Below the pieces are notes generated by a model. It saw only the letters and a list, made by a program, of their open reading frames with translations. It searched no databases and was not told where the DNA came from. Positions 1-7,815 of a stretch of DNA of 64,000 bases are shown piece by piece. The stretch is from Arthrobacter terrae (GTDB taxonomy: Bacteria > Actinomycetota > Actinomycetes > Actinomycetales > Micrococcaceae). The stretch lies in contig NZ_JADNYM010000025.1 in NCBI RefSeq assembly GCF_015708085.1, positions 1-64,000 of the forward strand, read 5' to 3'. Within the stretch, counting starts at the first letter, position 1, and every line of letters begins with the position of its first letter. The position numbers and the translations under genes are program-made.

Positions 1-303
1 GGCAGGGCACAGGCTTCCGCCTTGTCAGACGAAGTTACTGCAAAGGCTTAGGGCAACAAGACCGCCAACCAGGGGCGTAGTGAAGAGGACTTCTGACATT
101 TAGTGCCGTCAGCTTCTGAAAATGACACCACCGGTCGCCGCGCACGCCAGGAACGACACCCGAAACAGCCCAATAATTCTCTCAAAATCCCCGTTATATC
201 AACCCAAAGCACCTGTTCATCCATATGAATGAAGGGTATAATTGGACCTATACAGCAGTACAGACGAACGTAACTTTTGACCATACGAAACCAGGTACTG
301 ACC
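1..303. other. left edge, no supported gene
   Basis: No reading frame here resembles a known family. Frame 1 runs open to a TAG at 49-51 and could be the last codons of a gene cut by the window edge, but nothing in it is recognisable. The AT-rich stretch around 175-275 lies just ahead of the NrdH-like gene and is the natural place for its promoter; I could not pick out convincing -35/-10 boxes. Confidence 0.4.
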
Positions 304-585
304 ATGCTGACCATAACCCTCTACACGAAGCCCGGTTGCTTTGGCTGCCGTAAAACGGCCGAGAAGTTCACCGCACAGGGGATCCCGTTCCAGGAAGTTG
401 ACCTGACCACCACGCCCGCCGCGCTGGAGTACGTGAGTGAGGAGCTCGGCTATTCCCAGGCCCCTGTCATTGTCGTGGATGACCACTTCCACTGGTCCGG
501 ACTCCGCCCGGACATGATCGATCAGGCCATCGCCGCCTTCCACACCCAGGCCAGCACGCCTGCCCCCGCTGGTGCGGGGGAGTGA
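304..585 (+). CDS. NrdH-like glutaredoxin family protein
   Basis: A 93-residue thioredoxin-fold redoxin. NrdH proteins pass electrons from thioredoxin reductase to class Ib ribonucleotide reductase in the cytoplasm. The N-terminal strand leads to a redox motif CFGC at residues 12-15; NrdH proper usually has CVQC or CMQC. The conserved cis-proline segment (QAPVIVV) and the C-terminal HWSGLRPD motif, which is typical of NrdH, are both present. I chose the ATG at 304; an upstream in-frame TTG at 277 would add nine residues with no family similarity. No nrdI, nrdE or nrdF is nearby, so on this element it is an orphan redoxin, as often seen on actinobacterial plasmids. The next gene starts 6 bases downstream. 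Confidence 0.85.
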   Translation: MLTITLYTKPGCFGCRKTAEKFTAQGIPFQEVDLTTTPAALEYVSEELGYSQAPVIVVDDHFHWSGLRPDMIDQAIAAFHTQASTPAPAGAGE

Positions 586-591
586 GGGGCC

Positions 592-891
592 ATGATGGAC
601 GAAGAAGAACTGGCCGTCTTTATCACCGCCGATCCTTTGGCCTGGCGGATCTGGCTGGTCGGGTACGAGAGCGGGCTACGCCAGGGCCACGACGACGAGA
701 GGAATGGGATGGATGATCTGGCTGACCTGATCGCGCGCCGCCAGCTCACCCTCCAAGAGTGCGGAGAGCACATCAGGGCGGAACTGGCGAACACGCTCAC
801 CATGGCAGAGGTCCGCGCTGCCAGGGCCAGCACCCGCATTGGCGGCTACCGGGGTGGCCCCGTGACCTGGGACGGTGAGGGGGACTGGTGA
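592..891 (+). CDS. small acidic protein of unknown function
   Basis: A 99-residue protein that I do not recognise. It opens with an acidic stretch (MMDEEEL), is rich in Arg, Asp and Glu, and has no signal peptide or membrane segment, so it is probably cytoplasmic. A GAGGGG ribosome site sits a few bases upstream of the ATG pair. It starts 6 bases after the redoxin and overlaps the following ParB-like gene by a GTGA junction. That makes it the middle gene of a likely three-gene operon. Its placement suggests a plasmid maintenance or transfer accessory role, but the sequence itself gives no function. Confidence 0.6.
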   Translation: MMDEEELAVFITADPLAWRIWLVGYESGLRQGHDDERNGMDDLADLIARRQLTLQECGEHIRAELANTLTMAEVRAARASTRIGGYRGGPVTWDGEGDW

Positions 892-1184
892 GTAGAAAGA
901 AACCCTCCTCCTTCGCCCCCTACTTCACCGGTGAGGACGCGGACCAGGTACGGGCCGCGTTCCTGGCCGCCGGTCACGCCGAGGGCTACGCGTCCATCTC
1001 CGAACTCATCGAAGCGGCCACGCTCAAAGAAGTGCGCCGGCTCCAACGCAAACACCACAACGGCCAGCCCTGGGAAGGAGCCGGCCCCGGCGCCCTCCGC
1101 CCGGGACAACGCACCAGGACCGAACAAAACACAGAACGAAAAAACACCCCCGCAACCAGCAAACACGGGACCGGTGGGGGCTAA
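888..1184 (+). CDS. ribbon-helix-helix ParB-like small protein
   Basis: A 98-residue protein starting with GTG inside the stop region of the previous gene. Residues about 12-55 give a short strand, a helix around DADQVRAAFLAAG and a second helix SISELIEAATLKEVRRLQ. This matches the C-terminal layout of the ParB-type protein encoded at 55397-55780, which has SWSDFVSRAVLKEVERR at the same place. I infer a ribbon-helix-helix DNA-binding dimer, possibly a second centromere-binding or operator-binding protein. The last 35 residues are low-complexity, rich in Thr, Gly, Asn and Arg. No ParA gene is adjacent, which is unusual for a partition protein; it may instead be a regulator. Confidence 0.55.
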   Translation: MSRKKPSSFAPYFTGEDADQVRAAFLAAGHAEGYASISELIEAATLKEVRRLQRKHHNGQPWEGAGPGALRPGQRTRTEQNTERKNTPATSKHGTGGG

Positions 1185-1864
1185 GACTTTTGCCGGCCCT
1201 GGCCTGTCAGCCCGCGCCAGCCATGGGCCCGTGAATCAAGAGCGGCGATCTGCTCCGGCGGGAGGGTTTCCTGGCTGAGCTTTTGCCGCTGCACATGCCT
1301 CCACACACCCAGAACCCGCTCATGGTCATCGGCTGCCCCCGGGTACCGCGGCCACGACCCAGTCTGCGTTGTGAAGGCCACCAACTGGTTCAGTCGCTCC
1401 GCCCAACGCTGCGCATCCCTGACAGCCCGGGATGGTTGCTTCCATCCCGGAAGCTGCTCATCAAGCCACGCCTCGTACCCGGACGGTAACTCAAGATGAC
1501 GCCACGCCGCCAGCCTGACCGCCAGCCACCGGGCCATCGTCCTCGTCTCAGCGATCTCCGAATGCTGGTGTGGCCAGCAACCCGTCCGGGCCCGATATTC
1601 CCGGATCTGCTGGGCCCGGCCAGTCCAGTTCGCCGGAACGGTCTTGGTCTCCGGCCCCGGGGTCGGTTTCTGGTTTGCGGTGTGATCAGAGAGCAGTATT
1701 GGATCACGATCCGTCGCGACCTGGATCCGGCGAAAAACCGTTGACCGGGGTACACCGCTGAGTTCAACAATCGTGGCAGCCGGGATACCGGCCCGGAACA
1801 TCCGCACCGTCTCACTTTCAGGTCCGCTTTTGCCCATGAAGTGGAGACTACCAATCCGGCTCAA
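1181..1864 (-). CDS. helicase-associated (HA) domain protein with N-terminal HTH
   Basis: A 227-residue protein. Residues about 28-48 (IPAATIVELSGVPRSTVFRR) look like a resolvase-type helix-turn-helix. Two Trp-rich units follow, one around residues 85-145 with GCWP and LPGW, and one around 168-220 with GSWPRYP and HGW. These match the helicase-associated domain pattern found in phage, ICE and plasmid proteins of Actinobacteria. Such stand-alone HA proteins are thought to bind nucleic acid, but their role is not established. Its 3' end overlaps that of the ParB-like gene by four bases (tail to tail), and it is divergent from kfrA. Confidence 0.65.
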   Translation of the reverse strand: MSRIGSLHFMGKSGPESETVRMFRAGIPAATIVELSGVPRSTVFRRIQVATDRDPILLSDHTANQKPTPGPETKTVPANWTGRAQQIREYRARTGCWPHQHSEIAETRTMARWLAVRLAAWRHLELPSGYEAWLDEQLPGWKQPSRAVRDAQRWAERLNQLVAFTTQTGSWPRYPGAADDHERVLGVWRHVQRQKLSQETLPPEQIAALDSRAHGWRGLTGQGRQKS

Positions 1865-1955
1865 CCTTCGTGGCCGGAGGAGACGACAAAATTGTCAGGG
1901 GGCCGGAGCAGCAAGCGGCAGACCTGACTTAGGACTGGTAGAAGCGTTCTCATTT

Positions 1956-1990
1956 ATGGTAACGTGGGAAACAGGAAACGCCGTTACCAT
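1956..1990. promoter_or_regulatory. palindromic operator candidate ahead of kfrA
   Basis: ATGGTAACG at 1956-1964 and its exact reverse complement CGTTACCAT at 1982-1990 form a 9-bp inverted repeat with a 17-bp spacer. A partial third copy, CGTTATC, follows at 1991-1997. It lies 28 bases ahead of the KfrA-like start and between two divergent genes. KfrA proteins are known to bind palindromes in their own promoter, so autoregulation is the obvious inference. Confidence 0.6.
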
Positions 1991-2017
1991 CGTTATCAAA
2001 GGGGGGGGGCTAGTTTT

Positions 2018-2638
2018 ATGACTGAGCAGCAGACACCTGAGCAGCGGGCGGCGGAGGCCGCCGAGGCGCTGGCCGCCGGCGGGACTGCCGTCACAGCCCG
2101 AGCCGTCCGTGAGCGGTCCGGAGTGCGCATGACCGTGGCGGCCGAGGCTGCGCGGTCTTGGAACGAGCGCGAAGCCCAAACGGAAGCCGTGCCCGAGCCT
2201 CCAGCCGCCGTTGAAGCGCGGTTCATTGCGCTGTGGCGCGAGGCAGTGACCTTCTCCAGGGGCGAGTTCGTGGAGGCTCGGACCGGATGGCACGCCACAG
2301 TGGAACAGGCCCGTGCCGAACGCGACGCCGCAGTGGAGGACGTCGAGAGGGCTGAGACCGAGCGCGACGCCTTGGCCGAGCGGTTAGAGGACGCAGGCCG
2401 CCTGCATGCAAGCGCGTATGAGGCCCTGACGGCCGCGAGAGATGAGGCGCGGGCGGAGACCCTCGCAGCACGGGAACAGGGTGTTGCTGCCGAGACCAGA
2501 AGCAGGGAGGTGCTGGCTGGGCAGCGGTCCCGGGCTGATAAGGCGGAGGCCCGCGCCGAGGCCGTAGCGGGCGAACGTGACCGCCTCCTGGCTGAGCGCG
2601 ACGAGCTGCGCGACATGAACCGCAAGCAGGAGGACTGA
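2018..2638 (+). CDS. kfrA: KfrA-like DNA-binding coiled-coil protein
   Basis: A 206-residue protein. Residues about 1-65 form a helical DNA-binding head with the KfrA_N pattern (AALAAGGTAVTARAVRERSG, then VAAEAARSWNE). From about residue 90 to the end the chain is almost pure Ala/Glu/Arg heptads, a long alpha-helical coiled coil. KfrA of RK2 is a plasmid stability protein that autorepresses and assembles into filaments; actinobacterial plasmids carry relatives of this length. I took the ATG at 2018, preceded by a run of G that can act as ribosome site, because the in-frame upstream start at 1964 lies inside the operator palindrome and adds only basic residues. Confidence 0.75.
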   Translation: MTEQQTPEQRAAEAAEALAAGGTAVTARAVRERSGVRMTVAAEAARSWNEREAQTEAVPEPPAAVEARFIALWREAVTFSRGEFVEARTGWHATVEQARAERDAAVEDVERAETERDALAERLEDAGRLHASAYEALTAARDEARAETLAAREQGVAAETRSREVLAGQRSRADKAEARAEAVAGERDRLLAERDELRDMNRKQED

Positions 2639-2999
2639 CGGCCCGATGACAGGAATCGGCCCGGGAAAGTATCTCTGGCAAAGGCATCCGGAGGTAGCGC
2701 TGTGGAGTGGTTGGACAACATCTGCCACCACCGCGATCCTCGAACCCCTCTTTCTCCTGCTCCCGATCCGCACGTTGTCGCTGGGACTTATTGATTCCTA
2801 AATTTTCTACGCGATAGGTGTTTCTCACTACCGAAGTGAAGCACGCTTACTAGTATGTGAATGACGATTCGATGCTGCAGTTAGCGGGAGGGTCGTTCGT
2901 TTGATTGGAGTCTTATTATCAGCTGGGGTTCTCGGGACGTGATGAGACATCAATCGCTCGCTGAAAGCACCGCTGGCATACCTAACTGGGAGAACGATT
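2639..2999. other. intergenic region between kfrA and DUF4383 gene
   Basis: I see no gene here. The second half (about 2790-2990) is AT-richer and is the likely promoter and leader of the DUF4383 gene, which has a GGGAG ribosome site at 2989-2993. No repeat stood out. Confidence 0.4.
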
Positions 3000-3476
3000 A
3001 TGACTACTGCAAATAAGCCTCGTGCGGGTACCCTCACTAATGTCCAGAAAGCAGCACTCGCGGTCGGCGTCGTGTTCCTGCTCGTTGGCGTGCTTGGTTT
3101 CATTCCGGGCATCACCAGCCAGTACAACCAGCTCAGCTTCGCCGGCCACGAGTCCGAAGGCATGCTCCTTGGCCTGTTCCAGGTCTCGGTCCTGCACAAT
3201 ATCGTGCACCTGATCTTCGGTGTTGCTGGTATTGCCAGCGCACGCATCATCAGCGGGGCCCGCTCCTACCTGCTCTACGGGGGAATCATCTATCTGGTCC
3301 TGTGGATTTACGGTCTGGTCATCGACCAGAACTCAGCTGGCAACTTCGTGCCCCTCAACGGAGCGGATAACTGGCTGCACCTGTTCCTTGGCGTCGGCAT
3401 GATCGCCTTGGCGCTGCTCCTCACCCGCGGCCGCTCACACAACACCACCGAGGCCTCAACAGCCTCTCGTAGCTAA
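3000..3476 (+). CDS. DUF4383 family membrane protein
   Basis: A 158-residue protein with four hydrophobic segments, at about residues 19-37, 60-80, 87-107 and 122-139. The run of motifs NQLSFAGHES, VLHNIVHLIFGVAG and NWLHLFLGVGM is the DUF4383 signature, a family of small actinobacterial integral membrane proteins of unknown function that are common in stress-related gene sets. The soluble tails are short and polar. The start is well supported by a GGGAG ribosome site 7 bases upstream. The gene stands alone between a promoter-like leader and a strong terminator. Confidence 0.8.
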   Translation: MTTANKPRAGTLTNVQKAALAVGVVFLLVGVLGFIPGITSQYNQLSFAGHESEGMLLGLFQVSVLHNIVHLIFGVAGIASARIISGARSYLLYGGIIYLVLWIYGLVIDQNSAGNFVPLNGADNWLHLFLGVGMIALALLLTRGRSHNTTEASTASRS

Positions 3477-3491
3477 AGAACGCGGCAAACC

Positions 3492-3543
3492 GACCATTGA
3501 CGGGGCTTCCGGATTCTTTGATCCTGAAGCCCCGTCAATGGTC
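3492..3543 (+). terminator. strong hairpin after DUF4383 gene
   Basis: An 18-bp perfect inverted repeat, arms 3492-3509 and 3526-3543, with a 16-base loop. It begins 15 bases after the DUF4383 stop and lies well before the next start. There is no T tract, as is common for actinobacterial terminators. Confidence 0.8.
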
Positions 3544-3643
3544 CGAATGCGCCCCCGGCAGGTGGATAAACGGTTTTATTTCTCCGGGAGGCAGTGACTA
3601 ATGTTGTTATGCCCGGTGGTCTGTGATGAGGAGAGGTTTGGTT

Positions 3644-4534
3644 ATGACTGCGTTGCGCAGGTTTGAGACGATCACCATAATTTTTAATCCGAACAGCACT
3701 GGTGACGCCCCGAGGCTGGCCGCGGAGCTCCGCGATGAGCTGGTACCGGCATTGCCTGAGTCGGAAGTGAGGTTGCAGCCAACCGAACACGCCGGTCATG
3801 CGGTCGATCTCGCCCGTGAGGCGGCATCAGCTGGCAACGCGCTGGTCGTGTCAGTTAGCGGTGATGGTGGTTATAACGAAGTTATCAATGGTGTGCTCGC
3901 CAGTGGTAGTGACGGCGCTGTGTGCGCGGTTCTGCCGGCAGGCAATGCGAACGACCATAGTCGGGTTACGGGACGCAAGCCGCTGGGCGAGGCCATCATT
4001 GAGGGTCAGGTACGCAGGATCGATGTGCTGCGGTTGAGTATGGATCAGCAGGGTTCGCAGCCCGTTTATGCCCACTCCTATATTGGTTTTGGCTTGACGC
4101 CCGTCATGGCGATTGATTTGGAGAAAGGGAGCAAGGGTGCTGTGAAGGAGGTGTTCTCGGTTGCGCGGACATTCGCCAAGTTCGAGCCCTTTGAAATCCG
4201 TCAAAGTGATGGCAAGCACCGGAAGTTCGACAGTTTGGTATTCGCGAACATTGCGCAGATGGCTAAGTACGCGACGTTGAGTGAAGCCGACGAGCATCCG
4301 AACGACGGCAAGTTCGAGGTCATTGTCTTCCCGCACATGGCCAAGTGGCGGATCCTGTTGACCGCCCTGCGCGCCACCACCAAGGGTTTGGGTGATCAGC
4401 CGAGCTACAGGCAGTACCGGTTCTCAACTCTGGATCCCATTCCGTACCAGATCGACGGTGAAGTGAAATCCGCGGAAGGCCACACCATCATCACCATCGA
4501 CAGCGTTCCGCAGGCCCTATCGATCCTCGGCTGA
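3644..4534 (+). CDS. diacylglycerol/lipid kinase family protein
   Basis: A 296-residue protein of the DAGK catalytic fold (DgkB/YegS/LCB5 type), which phosphorylates diacylglycerol or related lipids at the membrane. The N-terminal strand carries IIFNPNSTG, the usual phosphate-binding N-P-S-G element. SGDGGYNEVINGV near residues 74-86 matches the GGDGTxNEVxxG nucleotide-binding signature, and LPAGNANDHSR matches the usual LPxGTANDFAR. The C-terminal half has the beta-sandwich pattern ending in YQIDGEV and a hydrophobic tail. The Thr-to-Gly change in the GDGT motif and Thr-to-Asn in GTAND are departures from the typical enzyme, so activity is not assured. AGGAGAGG lies upstream of the chosen ATG at 3644. 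Confidence 0.75.
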   Translation: MTALRRFETITIIFNPNSTGDAPRLAAELRDELVPALPESEVRLQPTEHAGHAVDLAREAASAGNALVVSVSGDGGYNEVINGVLASGSDGAVCAVLPAGNANDHSRVTGRKPLGEAIIEGQVRRIDVLRLSMDQQGSQPVYAHSYIGFGLTPVMAIDLEKGSKGAVKEVFSVARTFAKFEPFEIRQSDGKHRKFDSLVFANIAQMAKYATLSEADEHPNDGKFEVIVFPHMAKWRILLTALRATTKGLGDQPSYRQYRFSTLDPIPYQIDGEVKSAEGHTIITIDSVPQALSILG

Positions 4535-4627
4535 CTGCCCCTTCAAATCCGCTTCACTAAGCGCCGAACGGCACGCCATTGCCTCGGTGAATCCGTGGTC
4601 CGCCGTGCCCGCAGACGAGACATCGAT

Positions 4628-5240
4628 TCAGTTGTCGAAATGCGTGTGGGTGGCTTCCTGGTGGATGGACTGTACGAGGGTGGTCGCGACGTCGCGGAGT
4701 TTGAGGTTCCGGGCGCTGGATGCTGATTTGAGAATTTCAACTGCTGTTTCCTGGCTACACCGGTTTGGGCCATGATGATGCCCACTGCAAGGTCGGTGAT
4801 GGTTCGTGATTTCAGCGCCGTTTTCAGATCGGAGGCGGTATCGATGTGTTGGGCGAAGCGAAGCCCGAGCTGCAAAGCGGTGGTTACCTCCCTGGTATAG
4901 CGTGTGACGGTTTCCTGAACGTGGGCATCAAATTTCCCTACTTGTGCCGAAGACAGGTTCAGTGCTGCCTTCGCGTCTCCTTCGAGGTTGAACGGGACGG
5001 CCAGGATAGTGCGCATACCGTACTCCTGCACGGTCGCGGCGTACTCTGGCCACCGGTCTTCACCTTCCAGATCGGGTACTTCGACGGTGATCTGGTTCCG
5101 GGATGCTGTCATGCAGGGGCCGTCGCCGAAACTGTACTGAATTTCATGACGCTTGAGGTGAAAATGTCCAACGGGCATACCAGTGGCTTAGTTCATGGGG
5201 TGTGGCGTTGGCCAACAGCGATCTGCTGACAGTCGCGAAG
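4628..5240 (-). pseudogene. broken GAF-ANTAR regulator
   Basis: ANTAR proteins bind RNA hairpins to control transcription termination; GAF-ANTAR regulators are common in Actinobacteria. The middle part (YSFGDGPCMTA, MRTILAVPFNL) is a GAF domain and TALKSRTITDLAVGIIMAQ starts the ANTAR helix bundle. The frame is then lost: shifting by one base at the TTT of 4764-4766 restores a proper ANTAR end (NRCSQETAVEILKSAS, KLRDVATTLVQSIHQ) that stops at 4628-4630. At the 5' end the expected first 40-60 residues are missing, while a matching N-terminal piece (SRSLLANATPHELSH) survives in another frame. This indicates an internal deletion plus a one-base loss. A sequencing error could explain only the second. 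Confidence 0.7.
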
Positions 5241-5242
5241 TC

Positions 5243-6187
5243 CTATGCTCCGGGTTTCGGATTAACGACAGCTTCGGTGATCCCGCCGGGAGCGTTGTTC
5301 CATGTGTCCAGGATTTTCTTGTAGTCCCCGTCTTTGATCAGTTTGTTGATCACTTTGGCTACCAGGTTAGCCATGTCAACGTCGCTTTTTGCTACCGCGA
5401 TGCCTTGAATGGCTGCGTCGTAGACGTCGCCCAGCGGCTCTAACTGCTGCCCTGTTTGAGAAATGGCGTAGTAAGTGATGGGCGAATCGGCGAGCATCGC
5501 ATCAACGCCACCGTTCGTCAGCCGGGTTGTCACGTCGGCTTGAGTTTTTAAACTGATGACGTTAATCGGGGCGTTTCCCGCGTCGACGCAGGCCTTGGAC
5601 CGGTTGGTTAAGTCCGGTTCTTCTTCGATCGTGCCGGTCTGGACTCCCACGGTCTTGCCGCAGACATCATCCATACTGAAATGCTTGGGGTTACCCTTCT
5701 GCACCGCCCACAGCACGCCGGCATTGAAGTAGCTGACCATATTCACGGCTTGGAGACGTTCCGGGGTGATTCCCAAGGAGGCAATCGCCACGTCGTATTT
5801 TGCCCCTAACCCCGGTAAAATACTGGGGAACGCAGCCACATGGAATTTAGCTTCGAGGCCCAGTGTTGCGGCGATCGCCTTGCCAAAATCGATCCCGTAT
5901 CCCATCGAAGTCTGGCCGTCGTTTCCACCGGTGAATTCGGCAGGTGCATATCCGGTACCGGTACCAATATCCAACGCGCCTTTGGCCTTGATGTTTGCGG
6001 GAAGCATGCTGGCGAGATTCTCGTCTTTGGGGACAGAATCTGCACTGAAGCTCCCCGGTCCTGAAGGAGCTCCGGCCCCGGATTGGGACGCCGAGGTGCA
6101 GCCGGCGGTGGCCAGGCAGATGACGATGCCAAGGGCTGCGAATTTAGCCGAGGCCAGCTTGGCTGTTCGTGTGTAAATCTGAATCAT
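5243..6187 (-). CDS. ABC transporter substrate-binding lipoprotein, amino-acid type
   Basis: A 314-residue extracellular solute-binding protein (SBP family 3). The start at 6187 gives a classical lipoprotein signal: a basic N-terminus, a hydrophobic stretch and a lipobox ending ATAGC, so Cys at about residue 29 would be lipidated. The mature part has the family landmarks: DIGTGTGYAPAEF at the first strand, GYGIDFGKAIAATLG, DVAIASLGITPERL, VCGKTVGVQTGTI and DAMLADSPI. The partner permease and ATPase genes are absent, so it is an orphan receptor; it may work with chromosomal transporter parts. A GAGGATG-like ribosome site precedes the start. A longer frame upstream to 6433 has no signal peptide. 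Confidence 0.85.
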   Translation of the reverse strand: MIQIYTRTAKLASAKFAALGIVICLATAGCTSASQSGAGAPSGPGSFSADSVPKDENLASMLPANIKAKGALDIGTGTGYAPAEFTGGNDGQTSMGYGIDFGKAIAATLGLEAKFHVAAFPSILPGLGAKYDVAIASLGITPERLQAVNMVSYFNAGVLWAVQKGNPKHFSMDDVCGKTVGVQTGTIEEEPDLTNRSKACVDAGNAPINVISLKTQADVTTRLTNGGVDAMLADSPITYYAISQTGQQLEPLGDVYDAAIQGIAVAKSDVDMANLVAKVINKLIKDGDYKKILDTWNNAPGGITEAVVNPKPGA

Positions 6188-6389
6188 CGTTTCATCCTCT
6201 GGATAAGATCTAGTGGCGAACTCTTCTGCACTAAAGTGGCTGACCTGTGCCGCACAGCCTAGGCCTGGCCCGCTCCCGGGGGTGGAGCGTTGTGGGGCTG
6301 AGAGTCCTGGTGCGGCCACCGCTCTTTCGGGGGCCGCACCAGGATCAACAATTGTTCGTGCGCCGTTATGGCCGATCTCGATTCGGGAA

Positions 6390-6665
6390 TTATCCGTGGG
6401 TGTGGGTGCGGTTCCCGGCCTTGGCGAGGCCACGGGCCACCATGAGACCGATGGTCAGCCAAGTGATGAGCTGCATGGCGTCGTGGGCATTGAAGACATC
6501 CGCGCCGTTCTCGTTGGCGTTGTCCCCGACGACAGCGGAGGTGATGATCGTCGCGATCACGGCGGCGACGTAAACGGCGAACTCGAGTGTCCGCGTGGAG
6601 ATCTTGATGTCGTTTGTATTGCGGGTCGTGTCCGTATGGGCGTTTTGGGAGTTGTTCGCAGTCAT
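6390..6665 (-). CDS. small two-helix membrane protein
   Basis: A 91-residue protein with a polar N-terminus rich in Thr and Asn and two membrane segments, about residues 29-49 (AVYVAAVIATIITSAVV) and 63-82 (MQLITWLTIGLMVARGLA). I do not recognise the family. The ATG at 6665 is preceded by a good GGAG ribosome site. It is divergent from the TetR regulator at 6842, with a repeat-containing 176-base gap between them, so it may be the regulator's target. Confidence 0.6.
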   Translation of the reverse strand: MTANNSQNAHTDTTRNTNDIKISTRTLEFAVYVAAVIATIITSAVVGDNANENGADVFNAHDAMQLITWLTIGLMVARGLAKAGNRTHTHG

Positions 6666-6753
6666 GGGTTTCTCCTGTGGTGATGTGAGGCGCCGGGGGT
6701 GGCATTGCAACCAGGGCCCACTTCTGGAACCTAAGATAACAACTTCTCTACGA

Positions 6754-6777
6754 TGTAGACTGTAGCCGTAGACTACA
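6754..6777. promoter_or_regulatory. TetR operator candidate
   Basis: A 24-base partly symmetric element whose outer halves read TGTAG and CTACA. GTAGACT is repeated directly at 6755-6761 and 6768-6774. It sits in the divergent promoter region between the small membrane protein gene and the TetR gene, where TetR regulators usually bind. Confidence 0.45.
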
Positions 6778-6841
6778 CAACTAGCAAGCCTGCTTAGTAT
6801 CTTTGGAGCGGGCTTCTACTTACCGAACCGAACGGAAGACC

Positions 6842-7555
6842 ATGTCGTCTAACGAGAATCCGGTGCCCACCGTGGTCCCTGTGAAAAAGAAGAGGCTGAA
6901 CCGGGAGCTCGTTCTATCCGCGGCTTTGGTATTAGTGGATTCCGAAGGGCTTGACGCTCTGACCATGCGCAGACTAGGGCAGGAACTGGGCCGGGATCCC
7001 ATGAGCTTGTACCGTTACGCCGCAAACCGCGCGGCGCTGCTGGACGGTGTCTCCGAACTTGTCCTCAACGAACTTGCTATCTTTTCCGATGACCCGGACT
7101 GGCGGGCGCAGCTCCGGCGCATCGCCCACGACCTGCGCCGACTGGCGCTCAGGCACCCCAATGTCGTGCCACTGCTGGTGACCCGTCCGCTGTCCACACC
7201 CCTGGGTCTCCGCCCGCTGGGGACGCTGCGGCCCCTTGAACAGATCCTGTCCCTGCTGATCGACGCCGGGTTTACAGCGGATAGTGCCCTGCACGTCTAC
7301 CGCGCCTACTACGGGTACCTCTACGGTCACATCCTCAACGAACTGCAGGAATTCATCGTTGACCCGGATGAAAACGAAGCCCTTCTCCGCCTGGGTCTGC
7401 ACCGTTTACCGCCGAAGGACTTTCCCCGCCTGCGCGCCCTGGCCCCGGTCCTAGCGGATTACGACGGTGCAGCCGAACTTGATCAAGGCCTCGACATCCT
7501 CCTCGCCGGCCTCGCCGCCCGCCTTTCCCTGCCAGAAGCACCAATACAGCCCTGA
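6842..7555 (+). CDS. TetR family transcriptional regulator
   Basis: A 237-residue regulator. After a basic N-tail (VPVKKKRLNRELVLSAAL) the helix-turn-helix covers about residues 32-62, with LDALTMRRLGQELGRDPMSLYRY. This recognition segment and the long C-terminal helices place it close to the TetR class that has the TetR_C ligand-binding domain (RPLGTLRPLEQILSLLIDAGF). The chosen ATG at 6842 follows CGGAAGACC; a TTG at 6803 in the same frame would add 13 residues. The gene is divergent from a small membrane protein and is followed 29 bases downstream by a zinc-ribbon protein gene. Confidence 0.85.
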   Translation: MSSNENPVPTVVPVKKKRLNRELVLSAALVLVDSEGLDALTMRRLGQELGRDPMSLYRYAANRAALLDGVSELVLNELAIFSDDPDWRAQLRRIAHDLRRLALRHPNVVPLLVTRPLSTPLGLRPLGTLRPLEQILSLLIDAGFTADSALHVYRAYYGYLYGHILNELQEFIVDPDENEALLRLGLHRLPPKDFPRLRALAPVLADYDGAAELDQGLDILLAGLAARLSLPEAPIQP

Positions 7556-7584
7556 CCGTGAGACTTACCTGAAAGGCACGAACC

Positions 7585-7815
7585 ATGTTTCTACTTTTTG
7601 GTCTCAAAACCCTCCTGCGTGACCTGCCCGGACGGATGGCTGCGTGCCAGCACTGTGGGCAGTTCGTTCAGCAGCGGGTGCAGGAACGGGCCACCAAACT
7701 CAGCTTGTTTTTCATCCCTGTCTTCACCACATCGAAGGTCTACGACATCACGTGCACCAACTGCGGGCAGAGCTCAACGATCAAATCCCGCCAAAAGAAC
7801 GCCCTTCTCAGTTAA
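7585..7815 (+). CDS. zinc-ribbon protein
   Basis: A 76-residue protein with two CxxC knuckles, CQHC at about residues 21-24 and CTNC at about 57-60, and a central hydrophobic block LFFIPVFTTSK. This is the small bacterial zinc-ribbon family that binds one structural zinc ion; the cellular role is unknown. The N-terminus FLLFGLKTLLR is typical of the family. It is probably cotranscribed with the TetR gene. Confidence 0.75.
   Translation: MFLLFGLKTLLRDLPGRMAACQHCGQFVQQRVQERATKLSLFFIPVFTTSKVYDITCTNCGQSSTIKSRQKNALLS

Noticed and set aside
5243-6433. Longer form of the amino-acid-binding lipoprotein
   Set aside because: The added 82 residues would hide the signal peptide and lipobox that start cleanly at 6187.
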